A DNA stretch of 64,000 nucleotides from Burkholderia pseudomultivorans (GCF_902499075.1 NZ_CABVPP010000025.1:26811-90810), one strand, 5' to 3'; shown: positions 19,587 to 27,469, numbered from the stretch's first letter. Numbers and translations: made by a program. Notes: generated from the sequence alone by a model not told the origin.

Positions 19587-21254
19587 ATGGAAATCGTCTT
19601 CACAGTCCTGATCCTGCTGCTCACCGTCGCGCTGTCCGGCGCGCTGACGCGCACCTTGCCGCTGCGGCTGCCGTTGCCGCTGATGCAGATCGCGTTCGGC
19701 GCGATCCTCGCGTGGCCGAAGTTCAACCTGCACGTCACGTTCGATCCCGAAATCTTCATGCTGCTGTTCATTCCGCCGCTGCTGTTCGCTGACGGCTGGC
19801 GGATTCCGAAACGCGAGCTGTACCTGCAGCGCCGCGCGATCCTGATGCTCGCGTTCGGGCTCGTGTTCATGACGGTACTCGCAGTCGGGTACTTCGCGCA
19901 TTGGCTGATTCCCGAGTTGCCGCTCGCCATCGCGTTCGCGCTCGCGGCCGTGCTGTCGCCGACCGACGCGGTCGCGCTGTCCGGCATCGCCGGCAAGGGA
20001 CGGATCCCGCCGCAGCTGATGCACATCCTCGAAGGCGAGGCGCTGATGAACGACGCGTCCGGCCTCGTCGCGCTGAAGTTCGCGGTCGCCGCCGCGCTGA
20101 CCGGCATGTTCTCGCTGCGCGACGCATCGCTCACCTTCGTGATCGTCGCCGCCGGCGGGCTCGCGACGGGCGCGGCCGTGTCGTGGATATTCAGCGCGGT
20201 GTCGACCCGCTTCCTGAACGCCGAGCAGGAAGGCGATCCGGCCCCCGGCATCGTGATGACGCTGCTGGTGCCGTTCGCGGCCTACCTGATCGCCGAGCAC
20301 CTCGGACTGTCGGGCGTGCTCGGGGCCGTCGCGGCGGGGATGATGATGAATTACACGAGCTTCTCGCGCAAAAGCACGGTCGCGTCGCGCGTGCGCGCGG
20401 AAAGCACCTGGGCGATGATCGAGTTCGTGTTCAACGGCATGGTGTTCATCATGCTCGGGCTGCAGCTGCCGCACATCATCGGCCGCGCACTCGTCGATGC
20501 GCACCACACCAGCGACGCGCTGCTCGGCCGGATGCTGTTCAACGTCGTCGCGATGACGCTCGCGCTGTACGCGATCCGCTTCCTGTGGGTGTGGCTGCTG
20601 CGCTGGTTCGCGAGCCGGCGCGCGGCGCGCCAGGGTCTCGCGGGCACGATGGCCGGCGTGCGCACGATCGCGGTGATGACGGTCGGCGGCGTGCGCGGCG
20701 CGGTTACGCTCGCCGGCGTGCTGTCGATCCCGGTCGCGCTGCGCGACGGCGTGCCGCTGCCCGGCCGCGACACCGCGATCTTCATCGCGTCGGCGGTGAT
20801 CCTCGTGTCGCTGGTGGTCGCGGTGATCGGCCTGCCGCTGCTGCTGCGCGGCGTGCGTTCGACGCGCAACCCGCTCGCCGACGAGGAGCGCATCGCGCGC
20901 GCGGCTGCCGCGCAGGCGGCGATTCGCGCGATCGATTCGTCGCACGACGCGATCGCGACCGACCTCGACGAATCGGGCGCCGCACGCTGCGCGGACATCT
21001 CCGCGCGCGTGATGGACCAGTATCGCCGCCGGCTCACCGCGCTCGCCGACGATGGCCCGACGCCGCGCGCGGAAGCGAAACAGTCCGAGACGATGGAACT
21101 GCAGATGCGGATCGCGGCGGTGCGCGCGGAGCGCTCGGCGCTGTACCGGCTGCGCAGCGAGAGCAAGATTTCGGACGAGACGCTGACGAAGCTGCTGCGC
21201 GAGATCGACCTGTCGGAAACCGCGCTGTCGACCCGCAAGAAGGGTATCGTCTGA
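19587..21254 (+). CDS. Na+/H+ antiporter, CPA1 family
   Basis: A 555-residue inner-membrane cation:proton antiporter with about 12 hydrophobic segments and a ~120-residue cytoplasmic C-terminal tail rich in charged residues. The ion-binding motifs SPTDAVALSG and the ND pair in EALMNDASGLV mark the CPA1 (NhaP/NHE-like) family. The likely role is pH and sodium homeostasis. The start is ATG, MEIVFTVLILLLTVAL, directly followed by the first membrane helix. It converges on the large oxidoreductase gene with a terminator between. Confidence 0.93.
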   Translation: MEIVFTVLILLLTVALSGALTRTLPLRLPLPLMQIAFGAILAWPKFNLHVTFDPEIFMLLFIPPLLFADGWRIPKRELYLQRRAILMLAFGLVFMTVLAVGYFAHWLIPELPLAIAFALAAVLSPTDAVALSGIAGKGRIPPQLMHILEGEALMNDASGLVALKFAVAAALTGMFSLRDASLTFVIVAAGGLATGAAVSWIFSAVSTRFLNAEQEGDPAPGIVMTLLVPFAAYLIAEHLGLSGVLGAVAAGMMMNYTSFSRKSTVASRVRAESTWAMIEFVFNGMVFIMLGLQLPHIIGRALVDAHHTSDALLGRMLFNVVAMTLALYAIRFLWVWLLRWFASRRAARQGLAGTMAGVRTIAVMTVGGVRGAVTLAGVLSIPVALRDGVPLPGRDTAIFIASAVILVSLVVAVIGLPLLLRGVRSTRNPLADEERIARAAAAQAAIRAIDSSHDAIATDLDESGAARCADISARVMDQYRRRLTALADDGPTPRAEAKQSETMELQMRIAAVRAERSALYRLRSESKISDETLTKLLREIDLSETALSTRKKGIV

Positions 21255-21310
21255 CGGCGCGGTGAACGCCGCGGGCGCGCAAAGCCGTGCGGCCTGCGCC
21301 GGCCCGTAAA

Positions 21311-21341
21311 GAAACGGCGACGCCCGCGCGTCGCCGTTTTC
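21311..21341. terminator. Bidirectional terminator between the antiporter and oxidoreductase genes
   Basis: A perfect 11-bp stem (AAACGGCGACG, 6-base loop, complement) with A-rich left and T-rich right flanks lies between two converging genes. It can serve both. Confidence 0.8.
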
Positions 21342-21361
21342 ACGTCCGGGCGGTGTCGAGC

Positions 21362-24300
21362 CTACTTCGCGACGACGACCGGAATCCCCTTCAGCATGCC
21401 CGCGCCCTTCATCTCGTCGAGCGCATGCTGGACGGCCGCGCTTGTCGCCGCGTCGATGCCGAGCTGCAACGCCAGCTCGCGCTCCGTGCGCTTCACGCCG
21501 GCCAGGTTGCGCAGCTTCACGTGACCGAAGCCGCGCACGCGCGCATGCAGTTCGGCAAGCTGCACGACAAGCGCCGCGTTGCCGGCCGTCGTCACGGCGA
21601 ACGCGCGCGTCAGCGTCGTCTCGTAGTCGTCGGCGAGTGCGCGCTCCATCCTGCGCTCGACGGTGCGGCCGAACGGATCGAGCCACGTGCCGCGCAGGCC
21701 GCGCACGCGCGCCATCACGCCGAACACCGGCCACATCCACTGGCCGAACACGCGCTTGCGCGGCGCGCTGCCGTCGCGGCCGGCCTTCGCGACCGTCGGC
21801 GGCGCGAGGTTGAACTTCACGCGGTAATCCTGCCCCGGCACGCCTTCGAACTGCGCTTCGAGCGCGGTGCGGAACGCGCCGTCCGCATACAGACGCGCGA
21901 CTTCGTATTCGTCCTTCACCGCGAGCAGGCGATAAAAGGTCGTCGCGACCGCGCGCGTCAGCGTATCGTCGCCCTTCGCGCGCGCGGCGCCCACGAGTGC
22001 GCGGTAGCGCTCGACGTAGCGCGCGCCGCCGTATGCGTGAAGGCGCGTCTCGCGATCGGCGACCAGTTCGTCGAGCGTCTGCGGCGCGGCGTGCGCGGCC
22101 GCCGTGTGGCGCGCGTTCCACAACGCATCGAGGCCCGCCGCATCGCCGGCTGCCATCCGGCCGACCGAGAACGCGAGCTTGTTCATCGGCACCGCGACGT
22201 TGTTCAGCTCGATCGCGCGCATCATCGCGGCGAGCGACACCGGCACGAGGCCGAGCTGCCACGCGTAGCCGAGCATCAGGATGTTCGCGCCGATCGTGTC
22301 GCCGAGGAACTTCGCGGCGAGCGCCTGCGCGTCGCAGCTCGACAGGAAGCCGTCGCCGGCCGCGTGGCGCATCTTCTCGAGCAGCGCGTCCGCATGCAGG
22401 TTCGCGTCGGGGTTCTGCACGAACGATGCATTCGGAATCCGGTGCGTGTTGACGACGATTCGCGAGCGCTCGTGACGCACCGTCTGCAGCGCTTCGGCGC
22501 TGGCGCCGACCACCATGTCGCAAGCGAGCAGCACGTCGGCCTGCTGCGTGTCGATGCGCACCTGGTTCAGCCAGTGGTCGTTCGACGCGATCCGCACGAA
22601 CGACAGCACCGAGCCGCCCTTCTGCGCGAAGCCCATGAAGTCGAGCACCGACGCGCTCTTGCCTTCGAGATGCGCGGCCATGCTGATCAGCGCGCCGACC
22701 GTCACGACGCCGGTGCCGCCGACGCCCGTCACCAGCATGTCGTACGGCGCCGCGTCGAGATGGGTCGCGGGCACCGGCAGCGCGTCGACGCGCACGGCCA
22801 GCGCCGCCTCGTCGAACGCCGCGCCGGCGGCCTTCTTCAGCGCCGCGCCTTCGACCGTCACGAAGCTCGGGCAGAAGCCGTTCACGCACGAATAGTCCTT
22901 GTTGCACGACGATTGATCGATCCGGCGCTTGCGGCCGAGCAGCGTTTCCAGCGGCTCGACCGACAGGCAGTTCGACTGCACGCCGCAGTCGCCGCAGCCT
23001 TCGCACACCGCGTCGTTGATGAACAGGCGCTTGTCCGGGTCGGGGAATTCGCCCTTCTTGCGGCGGCGGCGCTTCTCGGCCGCGCAGGTCTGGTCGTAGA
23101 TCAGCACGGTGACGCCCGGCGTCTCGCGCAGCTCGCGCTGCACCGCGTCGAGTTCGCTGCGGTGATGGAACGTCGTGCCGGCCGGGAACAGCCCGTGATG
23201 GCCATCGTACTTCTGCGGCTCGTCGGACACGACGACGAAGCGCGACACGCCTTCGGCCTCGACCTGCCGCGCGATCTGCGGCACCGAGATGCTGCCGTCG
23301 ACGGGCTGTCCGCCCGTCATCGCGACCGCGTCGTTGTACAGGATCTTGTAGGTGATGTTCGCCTTCGCGGCGACCGCCTGGCGGATCGCGAGGATGCCCG
23401 AGTGGAAGTAGGTGCCGTCGCCGAGGTTCTGGAACACGTGCTTCGTGTTGGTGAACATCGCGTGCGCGGCCCAGTCGACGCCCTCGCCGCCCATCTGGAT
23501 CAGCCCGGTCGTGTCGCGCTCCATCCACGACGCCATGAAGTGGCAGCCGATGCCGGCCTGCGCGATCGAGCCTTCCGGCACTTTCGTCGACGTGTTGTGC
23601 GGGCAGCCCGAGCAGAAATACGGCGTGCGCTTCACCGCATCGGCCTCGTTCGACAGGATCTGCGGCGCGACCAGGTCGACGACGCGCTCGCGGCGGTCGA
23701 GCGCCGGCTTGTGGCGCGCGAGCCATTCGGCGAACACGGGCAGGATCCGCGACGGACGCAGTTCGCCCAGCTCGGACAGCAGGCACGCGCCCGCCGCATC
23801 GTGCTTGCCGAGCACGCGCGGACGCGCGGCGTCCGAGCGGTTGTACAAGTAGTCCTTGATCTGCTGCTCGATCACCGGGCCCTTTTCCTCGATCACGAGC
23901 ACTTCGGCGAGGCCGTCGACGAAGGTTTCGATGCGCGTCATCTCGAGCGGATACGACAGGCCGACCTTGTAGATCCGCACGCCGGCCGCGTCGAGATCGG
24001 CGACCGTCAGGTCGAGGCGGCGCAGCGCCTCCATCAGGTCGAGGTGCGCCTTGCCGCAGGTGACGATGCCGACGTTCGCGTGCGCGGACGGCGCGATCCA
24101 TTTGTCGATGCTGTTGGTGCGCGCGAAGTGGCGCACCGCGTCGAGCTTCGCGGCGAGGCGCGCCTCGATCGTCAGGCTCGGCAGGTCGGGCCAGCGGTTG
24201 TGCAGGCCGCCTGCGGGCGGCGTGAAGCCTTGCGGCGCGGGCCAGTGCGTCTGCAGCGCGTCGAGATCGACGGTCGAGCCGGACTCGACGGTCTCCGAGA

Positions 24301-24934
24301 TCGCCTTGAAGCCGACCCACGCGCCCGAATAGCGCGACAGCGCCCAGCCGTACAGCCCGAATTCGAGCATGTCGGCGATGTTCGACGGGTTCACGACCGG
24401 CATGTGCCACGCGATCATCGCGAAATCGCTCTGGTGCGGCATCGACGACGACACGCAGCCGTGATCGTCGCCCGCGACCACGAGCACGCCGCCGTGCGGC
24501 GACGAGCCGTACGCGTTGCCGTGCTTCAGCGCGTCGCCCGCGCGGTCGACGCCCGGGCCCTTGCCGTACCACATCGCGTACACGCCATCGACGGTGCGTT
24601 CGGGATCGGCCTCGACGCGCTGCGTGCCGAGTACCGCGGTGCCGCCGAGTTCCTCGTTGATCGCGGGCAGGAAGCGCACGCCGCTCGCGTCGAGCAGTTT
24701 CTTCGCCTTCCACAGCTGCTGGTCGACCATGCCGAGCGGCGAGCCGCGATAGCCGCTGACGAAGCCGGCCGTGTTCAGGCCCTGCGCGGTATCGGCCGCG
24801 CGCTGCATCAGCAGCAGCCGCACCAGCGCCTGCGTGCCGGTCAGGAAGATCCGGCCGCGCGTCGCGCTCAGGTTGTCGGTCAGACGGTAGTCGGAAAGGG
24901 CGGGCGTGCCGTCGATCGGCAGGCGGGCTGTCAT
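21362..24934 (-). CDS. Indolepyruvate ferredoxin oxidoreductase family protein (fused)
   Basis: A 1190-residue fused 2-oxoacid oxidoreductase, converting aryl pyruvates or branched-chain 2-oxoacids to acyl-CoA in related enzymes. Order: N-terminal pyruvate-oxidoreductase-like domain (GFVSGYRGSPLG), a TPP-binding domain with CSGCPHNTS and GGQPVDG, an iron-sulfur cluster stretch (CEGCGDCGVQSNC), then a gamma-type domain (GVGGTGVVTVGALIS). IorA and IorB are joined as usual in proteobacteria. It stands alone without a transaminase neighbour. Part of its 5' region has a decayed relative at 26201-26262. Confidence 0.93.
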   Translation of the reverse strand: MTARLPIDGTPALSDYRLTDNLSATRGRIFLTGTQALVRLLLMQRAADTAQGLNTAGFVSGYRGSPLGMVDQQLWKAKKLLDASGVRFLPAINEELGGTAVLGTQRVEADPERTVDGVYAMWYGKGPGVDRAGDALKHGNAYGSSPHGGVLVVAGDDHGCVSSSMPHQSDFAMIAWHMPVVNPSNIADMLEFGLYGWALSRYSGAWVGFKAISETVESGSTVDLDALQTHWPAPQGFTPPAGGLHNRWPDLPSLTIEARLAAKLDAVRHFARTNSIDKWIAPSAHANVGIVTCGKAHLDLMEALRRLDLTVADLDAAGVRIYKVGLSYPLEMTRIETFVDGLAEVLVIEEKGPVIEQQIKDYLYNRSDAARPRVLGKHDAAGACLLSELGELRPSRILPVFAEWLARHKPALDRRERVVDLVAPQILSNEADAVKRTPYFCSGCPHNTSTKVPEGSIAQAGIGCHFMASWMERDTTGLIQMGGEGVDWAAHAMFTNTKHVFQNLGDGTYFHSGILAIRQAVAAKANITYKILYNDAVAMTGGQPVDGSISVPQIARQVEAEGVSRFVVVSDEPQKYDGHHGLFPAGTTFHHRSELDAVQRELRETPGVTVLIYDQTCAAEKRRRRKKGEFPDPDKRLFINDAVCEGCGDCGVQSNCLSVEPLETLLGRKRRIDQSSCNKDYSCVNGFCPSFVTVEGAALKKAAGAAFDEAALAVRVDALPVPATHLDAAPYDMLVTGVGGTGVVTVGALISMAAHLEGKSASVLDFMGFAQKGGSVLSFVRIASNDHWLNQVRIDTQQADVLLACDMVVGASAEALQTVRHERSRIVVNTHRIPNASFVQNPDANLHADALLEKMRHAAGDGFLSSCDAQALAAKFLGDTIGANILMLGYAWQLGLVPVSLAAMMRAIELNNVAVPMNKLAFSVGRMAAGDAAGLDALWNARHTAAAHAAPQTLDELVADRETRLHAYGGARYVERYRALVGAARAKGDDTLTRAVATTFYRLLAVKDEYEVARLYADGAFRTALEAQFEGVPGQDYRVKFNLAPPTVAKAGRDGSAPRKRVFGQWMWPVFGVMARVRGLRGTWLDPFGRTVERRMERALADDYETTLTRAFAVTTAGNAALVVQLAELHARVRGFGHVKLRNLAGVKRTERELALQLGIDAATSAAVQHALDEMKGAGMLKGIPVVVAK

Positions 24935-25271
24935 GGGGACGTCTCCTGATTTGTGCTGTTCTGGCTGCGCGGCGCGGCGTCGGGCGACGTCGGGCCGGCG
25001 GCAGCGCGATGGCTCTATTTTTTCGCGCGCAGCCGAGAATGTTTTTTCTCATCTTGCGCGGACCGCGCGGTGGCGAGAAAAACTGCGCAGCTTTTGGCGC
25101 GGATTTGAGAGAGTTTTCGCGCAGCGCCGGATCGGTCGGCGGTACGTGCCGGAACGGGGTGGCGGCATTGCCGGTCGCGACGGCGGCGGCCGGCGGGGAT
25201 GGCGGCCGCGGGTTGGAAGCAGCCGGCTGTGGGCCGTGCGGCCAGGGTTTCGGGCGATTCGCGGCGGCATC
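24935..25271. other. Upstream region of the oxidoreductase gene
   Basis: 337 bases with no supported gene. It should hold the promoter of the minus-strand oxidoreductase. An inverted repeat GAGAA-N6-TTCTC lies at 25035-25050 in a T-rich stretch, of unknown meaning. The 3' end runs into the repeat array and already contains decayed repeat-like words. Confidence 0.5.
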
Positions 25272-25328
25272 CTCACCGTTGCCGCGCACAGCGTTTCGAG
25301 TGTCGCGGAAGGCCGGATGTCCACATTG
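25272..25328 (+). repeat. 57-bp repeat, copy 1
   Basis: Left word CTCACCGTT, middle TTTCGAGT, right word CCGGATGTCCACATTG with two changes from the usual form. Confidence 0.75.
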
Positions 25329-25344
25329 CAGCTCGGCGGGCACC

Positions 25345-25400
25345 CTCACCGTTCGGTTGCACAGCGTTTCGGGTGGTTTTCACTCGGCGGCCGGATGATG
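25345..25400 (+). repeat. 57-bp repeat, decayed copy
   Basis: Left half readable (CTCACCGTT, GCACAGCGTTTCGGGT); the right end is reduced to GCCGGATGATG and abuts the next copy directly. Confidence 0.6.
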
Positions 25401-25457
25401 CTCACCGATGAAATGCACAGAGATGCGAGTGATTGCCGGAAGAGGATATCCACATCG
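25401..25457 (+). repeat. 57-bp repeat, copy 2
   Basis: CTCACCGATGAAATGCACAG at the left, GGATATCCACATCG at the right; the two CACA words are 35 bases apart. Confidence 0.85.
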
Positions 25458-25488
25458 GCATTGGCCGAATCATGCGATTGCGCATGCT

Positions 25489-25545
25489 CTCACCTTGCAA
25501 ATGCACAGGCGTTCGAGTGGTCGGTCGAGCCGGATATCCACATCG
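25489..25545 (+). repeat. 57-bp repeat, copy 3
   Basis: CTCACC, AAATGCACAG, TTCGAGTGG, then CCGGATATCCACATCG; the left word has a small change after CTCACC. Confidence 0.85.
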
Positions 25546-25645
25546 GAAACCGGCTTCGTTCATTGAACGCGGGTTGCGTTTGATGGACAATGCGCGGCGC
25601 GGCGGGCGATGAAAATCCGCCCCTTGCTCGGCCTGCTCTCCGATG

Positions 25646-25702
25646 CTCACCGTCGAAATGCACAGCGCGTCGAGTGGCTTCGGAGGCGGGATATCCACAT
25701 GC
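25646..25702 (+). repeat. 57-bp repeat, copy 4
   Basis: CTCACCGTCGAAATGCACAG, GTCGAGTGG, GGATATCCACATGCG. Last bases differ from the consensus ATCG. Confidence 0.85.
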
Positions 25703-25823
25703 GCGCGCATTCGTCGGGCGATCGGGAGGCCGCGCTCGTCGCGGAAAATGCCTGCCGCGCCGAATCGCTGCAACCGCGGGGCAGCCCCGCTGCATCGACG
25801 TTGCGCGCGATTGCGCAGCGACG

Positions 25824-25880
25824 CTCACCATCGAAATGCACAGGGTTTCGAGTGGGCGCGGAGGCCGGATATCCACATCG
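25824..25880 (+). repeat. 57-bp repeat, copy 5
   Basis: CTCACCATCGAAATGCACAG, TTTCGAGTGG, GCCGGATATCCACATCG: a near-perfect copy. Confidence 0.88.
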
Positions 25881-25935
25881 GCGCCGCTGCCGCCGTTCGC
25901 TCGCGCGCCGGCGCGATGCGATTCATGTCAGGGAA

Positions 25936-26127
25936 TCATTCGCTCAGGATGTCCATCGAGCGAAGCGCGCTGTTTTCGTCGAAATCGCCTTCCCGATATA
26001 TTCCGCCCGCGAGCCGCTCGCTGAATCCGGGCTTCGCTTTGACGAACCCGCAGTCACCTCCCGTCGCCAGCGCTTTTCCGTCCGGCAGCGGCGCAAGCGC
26101 GAAGCCGCTTCCCACCGCCTTGTTCAT
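25936..26127 (-). CDS. Small hypothetical ORF inside the repeat array
   Basis: A 63-residue frame, MNKAVGSGFALAPLPDGKAL onward, ending MDILSE. It lies in the one long gap of the array (25881-26311). Most third positions are G or C and the protein has ordinary composition (GDCGFVKAKPGFSERLAGGIYREGDFDENSALRS), cited only to residues visible here in parts, so it looks coding, unlike the surrounding frames. I see no family. Upstream in frame there is a stop near 26210, so it may be a short gene or the 3' remnant of a longer one. Confidence 0.3.
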   Translation of the reverse strand: MNKAVGSGFALAPLPDGKALATGGDCGFVKAKPGFSERLAGGIYREGDFDENSALRSMDILSE

Positions 26128-26200
26128 AGAACCGGTGGCGCACTGCGTACCGTTTTCCGCGTGGTTGAGATCAGCCGAATCGAGATCGAGGTTCTCGTGG

Positions 26201-26262
26201 GTCAGTGGCTATCGCGACGCGCTGCTCGGCATGATCGACCGGCAGTCGCGGAAAGCGAAAAT
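26201..26262 (+). pseudogene. Relic of an indolepyruvate oxidoreductase-like gene
   Basis: These 62 bases match 24699-24760 (read on the minus strand) at about 50 of 62 positions. The translation is VSGYRDALLGMIDRQSRKAK against VSGYRGSPLGMVDQQLWKAK in the intact gene. No homology continues clearly on either side. It is in inverted orientation to the intact gene. It is either the remains of a duplicated or rearranged copy or of a second family member. Confidence 0.5.
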
Positions 26263-26311
26263 CGAGGCCGCAGGCCGCCCCGTATGGCCCGCGCGCGATC
26301 ATGCGCACGCG

Positions 26312-26368
26312 CTCACCGTTGCAAGACACAGGATGTCGAGTCGTTGCGACGGGCAGATATCCACAACG
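26312..26368 (+). repeat. 57-bp repeat, copy 6
   Basis: CTCACCGTT, AGACACAGG, TGTCGAGTCG, AGATATCCACAACG. Diverged in both words but with the 35-base spacing kept. Confidence 0.8.
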
Positions 26369-26480
26369 CATGTCGGTCAGGTTGATTCGAGTCGCAGTTC
26401 GAAGCGGCTGGCGGAAGCACCAGCGCCTTGACGGCGCGAAACCCTTGCCCGGACGGCCTCTGCCGGCAGATGCGCACACC

Positions 26481-26536
26481 CTCACCATCGAAATGCACAG
26501 CGCGTCGAGTCGTTTCGAGCGGAGATATCCACATCG
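26481..26536 (+). repeat. 57-bp repeat, copy 7
   Basis: CTCACCATCGAAATGCACAG, GTCGAGTCG, AGATATCCACATCG. One base shorter than the rest (34-base spacing). Confidence 0.85.
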
Positions 26537-26637
26537 ATGCTCGCCCGATCGCTCGGCGGCGGGCACGCGTCCGCGTCACGTCCAATACCGCGAGCATCCA
26601 CGTCGAAATCCTCGTCCGGTGCGGCCGAACGCACATC

Positions 26638-26694
26638 CTCACCATCGGGACGCACAGCGATTCGAGTCTTTGCGTGAGCCGGATATCCACATCG
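26638..26694 (+). repeat. 57-bp repeat, copy 8
   Basis: CTCACCATCGGGACGCACAG, TTCGAGTC, GCCGGATATCCACATCG. Confidence 0.85.
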
Positions 26695-26724
26695 CCCCAT
26701 GCTTCGTCCACCCGATCGCTCGCG

Positions 26725-26781
26725 CTCACCGTCGAGATGCACAGCAATGCGAGTCTGCCCGGGTCTCGGTTATCCACATCG
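26725..26781 (+). repeat. 57-bp repeat, copy 9, with a perfect DnaA-box word
   Basis: CTCACCGTCGAGATGCACAG, TGCGAGTC, then CGGTTATCCACATCG. Bases 26770-26778 read TTATCCACA, an exact match to the DnaA-box consensus TTATNCACA. Confidence 0.85.
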
Positions 26782-26808
26782 AAACGCCGGCCCTGGTTCG
26801 ATCGGCCA

Positions 26809-26855
26809 CTCACCGTCGCGCGCGAAATGCGCGGCGAAGCGATCCTATCCGCGCC
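26809..26855 (+). repeat. 57-bp repeat, decayed copy
   Basis: CTCACCGTCG, then GAAATGCGCGGCG; the right half is reduced to CTATCCGCG. Confidence 0.45.
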
Positions 26856-26902
26856 GCGGAAAAGCGCCCCGGGCACGGCCGTCACGCAGCGGACGGCTCC
26901 CT

Positions 26903-26959
26903 CTCACCGATGAAATGCACAGCGATGCGAGTCCATTCGCGGCCCGGATATCCACATCG
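26903..26959 (+). repeat. 57-bp repeat, copy 10
   Basis: CTCACCGATGAAATGCACAG, TGCGAGTCC, CCCGGATATCCACATCG: a near-perfect copy. Confidence 0.88.
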
Positions 26960-26989
26960 CGACGCCAGCTTCGTCATACCGGACGCGCT

Positions 26990-27022
26990 TCGCACCCGTT
27001 CGAATACCGGATATCCACACGC
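26990..27022 (+). repeat. 57-bp repeat, right half only
   Basis: TTCGCACCCGTTCGAATACC followed by GGATATCCACAC; the left word is missing. Confidence 0.5.
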
Positions 27023-27120
27023 CGCTGACACTCCGCCGGACCGCATTCCCGCGCATCGAATCGTGCGGGGGACCGGATACTACATCGAAACGAGCGTTTC
27101 ATCCCGTTGAATGTTCGACG

Positions 27121-27165
27121 CTCACCGTTGAAAGTCACAGTTTTTTGCGTCGATTCGATCCACGG
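27121..27165 (+). repeat. 57-bp repeat, last partial copy
   Basis: CTCACCGTTGAAAGTCACAG is clear; the right half is only TCGATCCACGG. A further half-word, CCGGATACTACATCG, lies at about 27072-27086. Confidence 0.5.
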
Positions 27166-27469
27166 TTCCCGCATCCCGGCCGCCGCATCGGCATCGGGAA
27201 CCTGACGTGCATGCGGCGCTGTCCGACGCGCCCGCTCTGCACAATCTGTTCACGGACCGCCCTGTCATCCGGAAAGTCGTGTGGATTTTCATTGCTAGTG
27301 CTTTTATAACTAGTTATAAAAATCCGCCCTCATCCATACGCCTCCCGGACGATGTTGCCCAAAGAAATCAAAGTCCCGCTCCCTCCGCGCCGCCCGCCCC
27401 TGTCCGAACCGCCTTCGGTCGGGTACGCTTGAGCCTCCAGCGATACCGACACCCCGACGCGGAGGCGCG
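27166..27469. other. Intergenic region between the repeat array and the GST gene
   Basis: 304 bases without a gene. It contains the AT-rich promoter/palindrome at 27292-27321, then a GC-rich stretch of about 140 bases leading to the GST start, which would be an unusually long 5' untranslated region. Confidence 0.6.
27292..27321 (+). promoter_or_regulatory. Sigma-70-like promoter overlapped by a perfect 20-bp palindrome
   Basis: TTGCTA (27292-27297), 17-base spacer, TATAAA (27315-27320). The palindrome TTTTATAACTAGTTATAAAA at 27302-27321 covers part of the spacer and the whole -10. Such placement is typical of a repressor operator (MarR- or TetR-type size). It points toward the GST gene at 27470. 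The regulator is not identified. Confidence 0.65.

Larger units (their letters stand above)
25272..27165 (+). repeat. Array of a 57-bp direct repeat (about 10 clear and 5 decayed copies)
   Basis: All copies point the same way. The unit begins CTCACCRTYGAAATGCACAG, has a middle TCGAGT at about positions 24-29, then a variable core of about 12 bases, and ends GCCGGATATCCACATCG. Clear copies begin at 25272, 25401, 25489, 25646, 25824, 26312, 26481, 26638, 26725 and 26903. Decayed or partial copies lie near 25345, 26809, 26990, 27071 and 27121. Start-to-start distances fall mostly near 84-94 or 157-178. No tRNA, CRISPR pattern, transposase or believable protein explains it. Function unknown. Confidence 0.9.

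Noticed and set aside
25490-27110. Several 60-260 residue open frames on both strands across the repeat array (for example with recurring YPHR, ISTS or CGYP-like words)
   Set aside because: The recurring words are the 57-bp repeat read in different phases. The frames have no ribosome binding sites or stable family features, so I treat them as by-products of the repeat, not proteins.
25272-27165. CRISPR array or integron attC sites
   Set aside because: Gaps vary from about 1 to 120 bases (one 430), there is no cas gene or integrase, and the unit lacks attC-type inverted core sites.
25272-27321. Chromosomal or plasmid replication origin
   Set aside because: DnaA-like words and an AT-rich spot are present, but there is no dnaA, rep, parAB or gidA neighbour, and most words differ from the consensus at the first base. 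A titration-type site is a better hypothesis.
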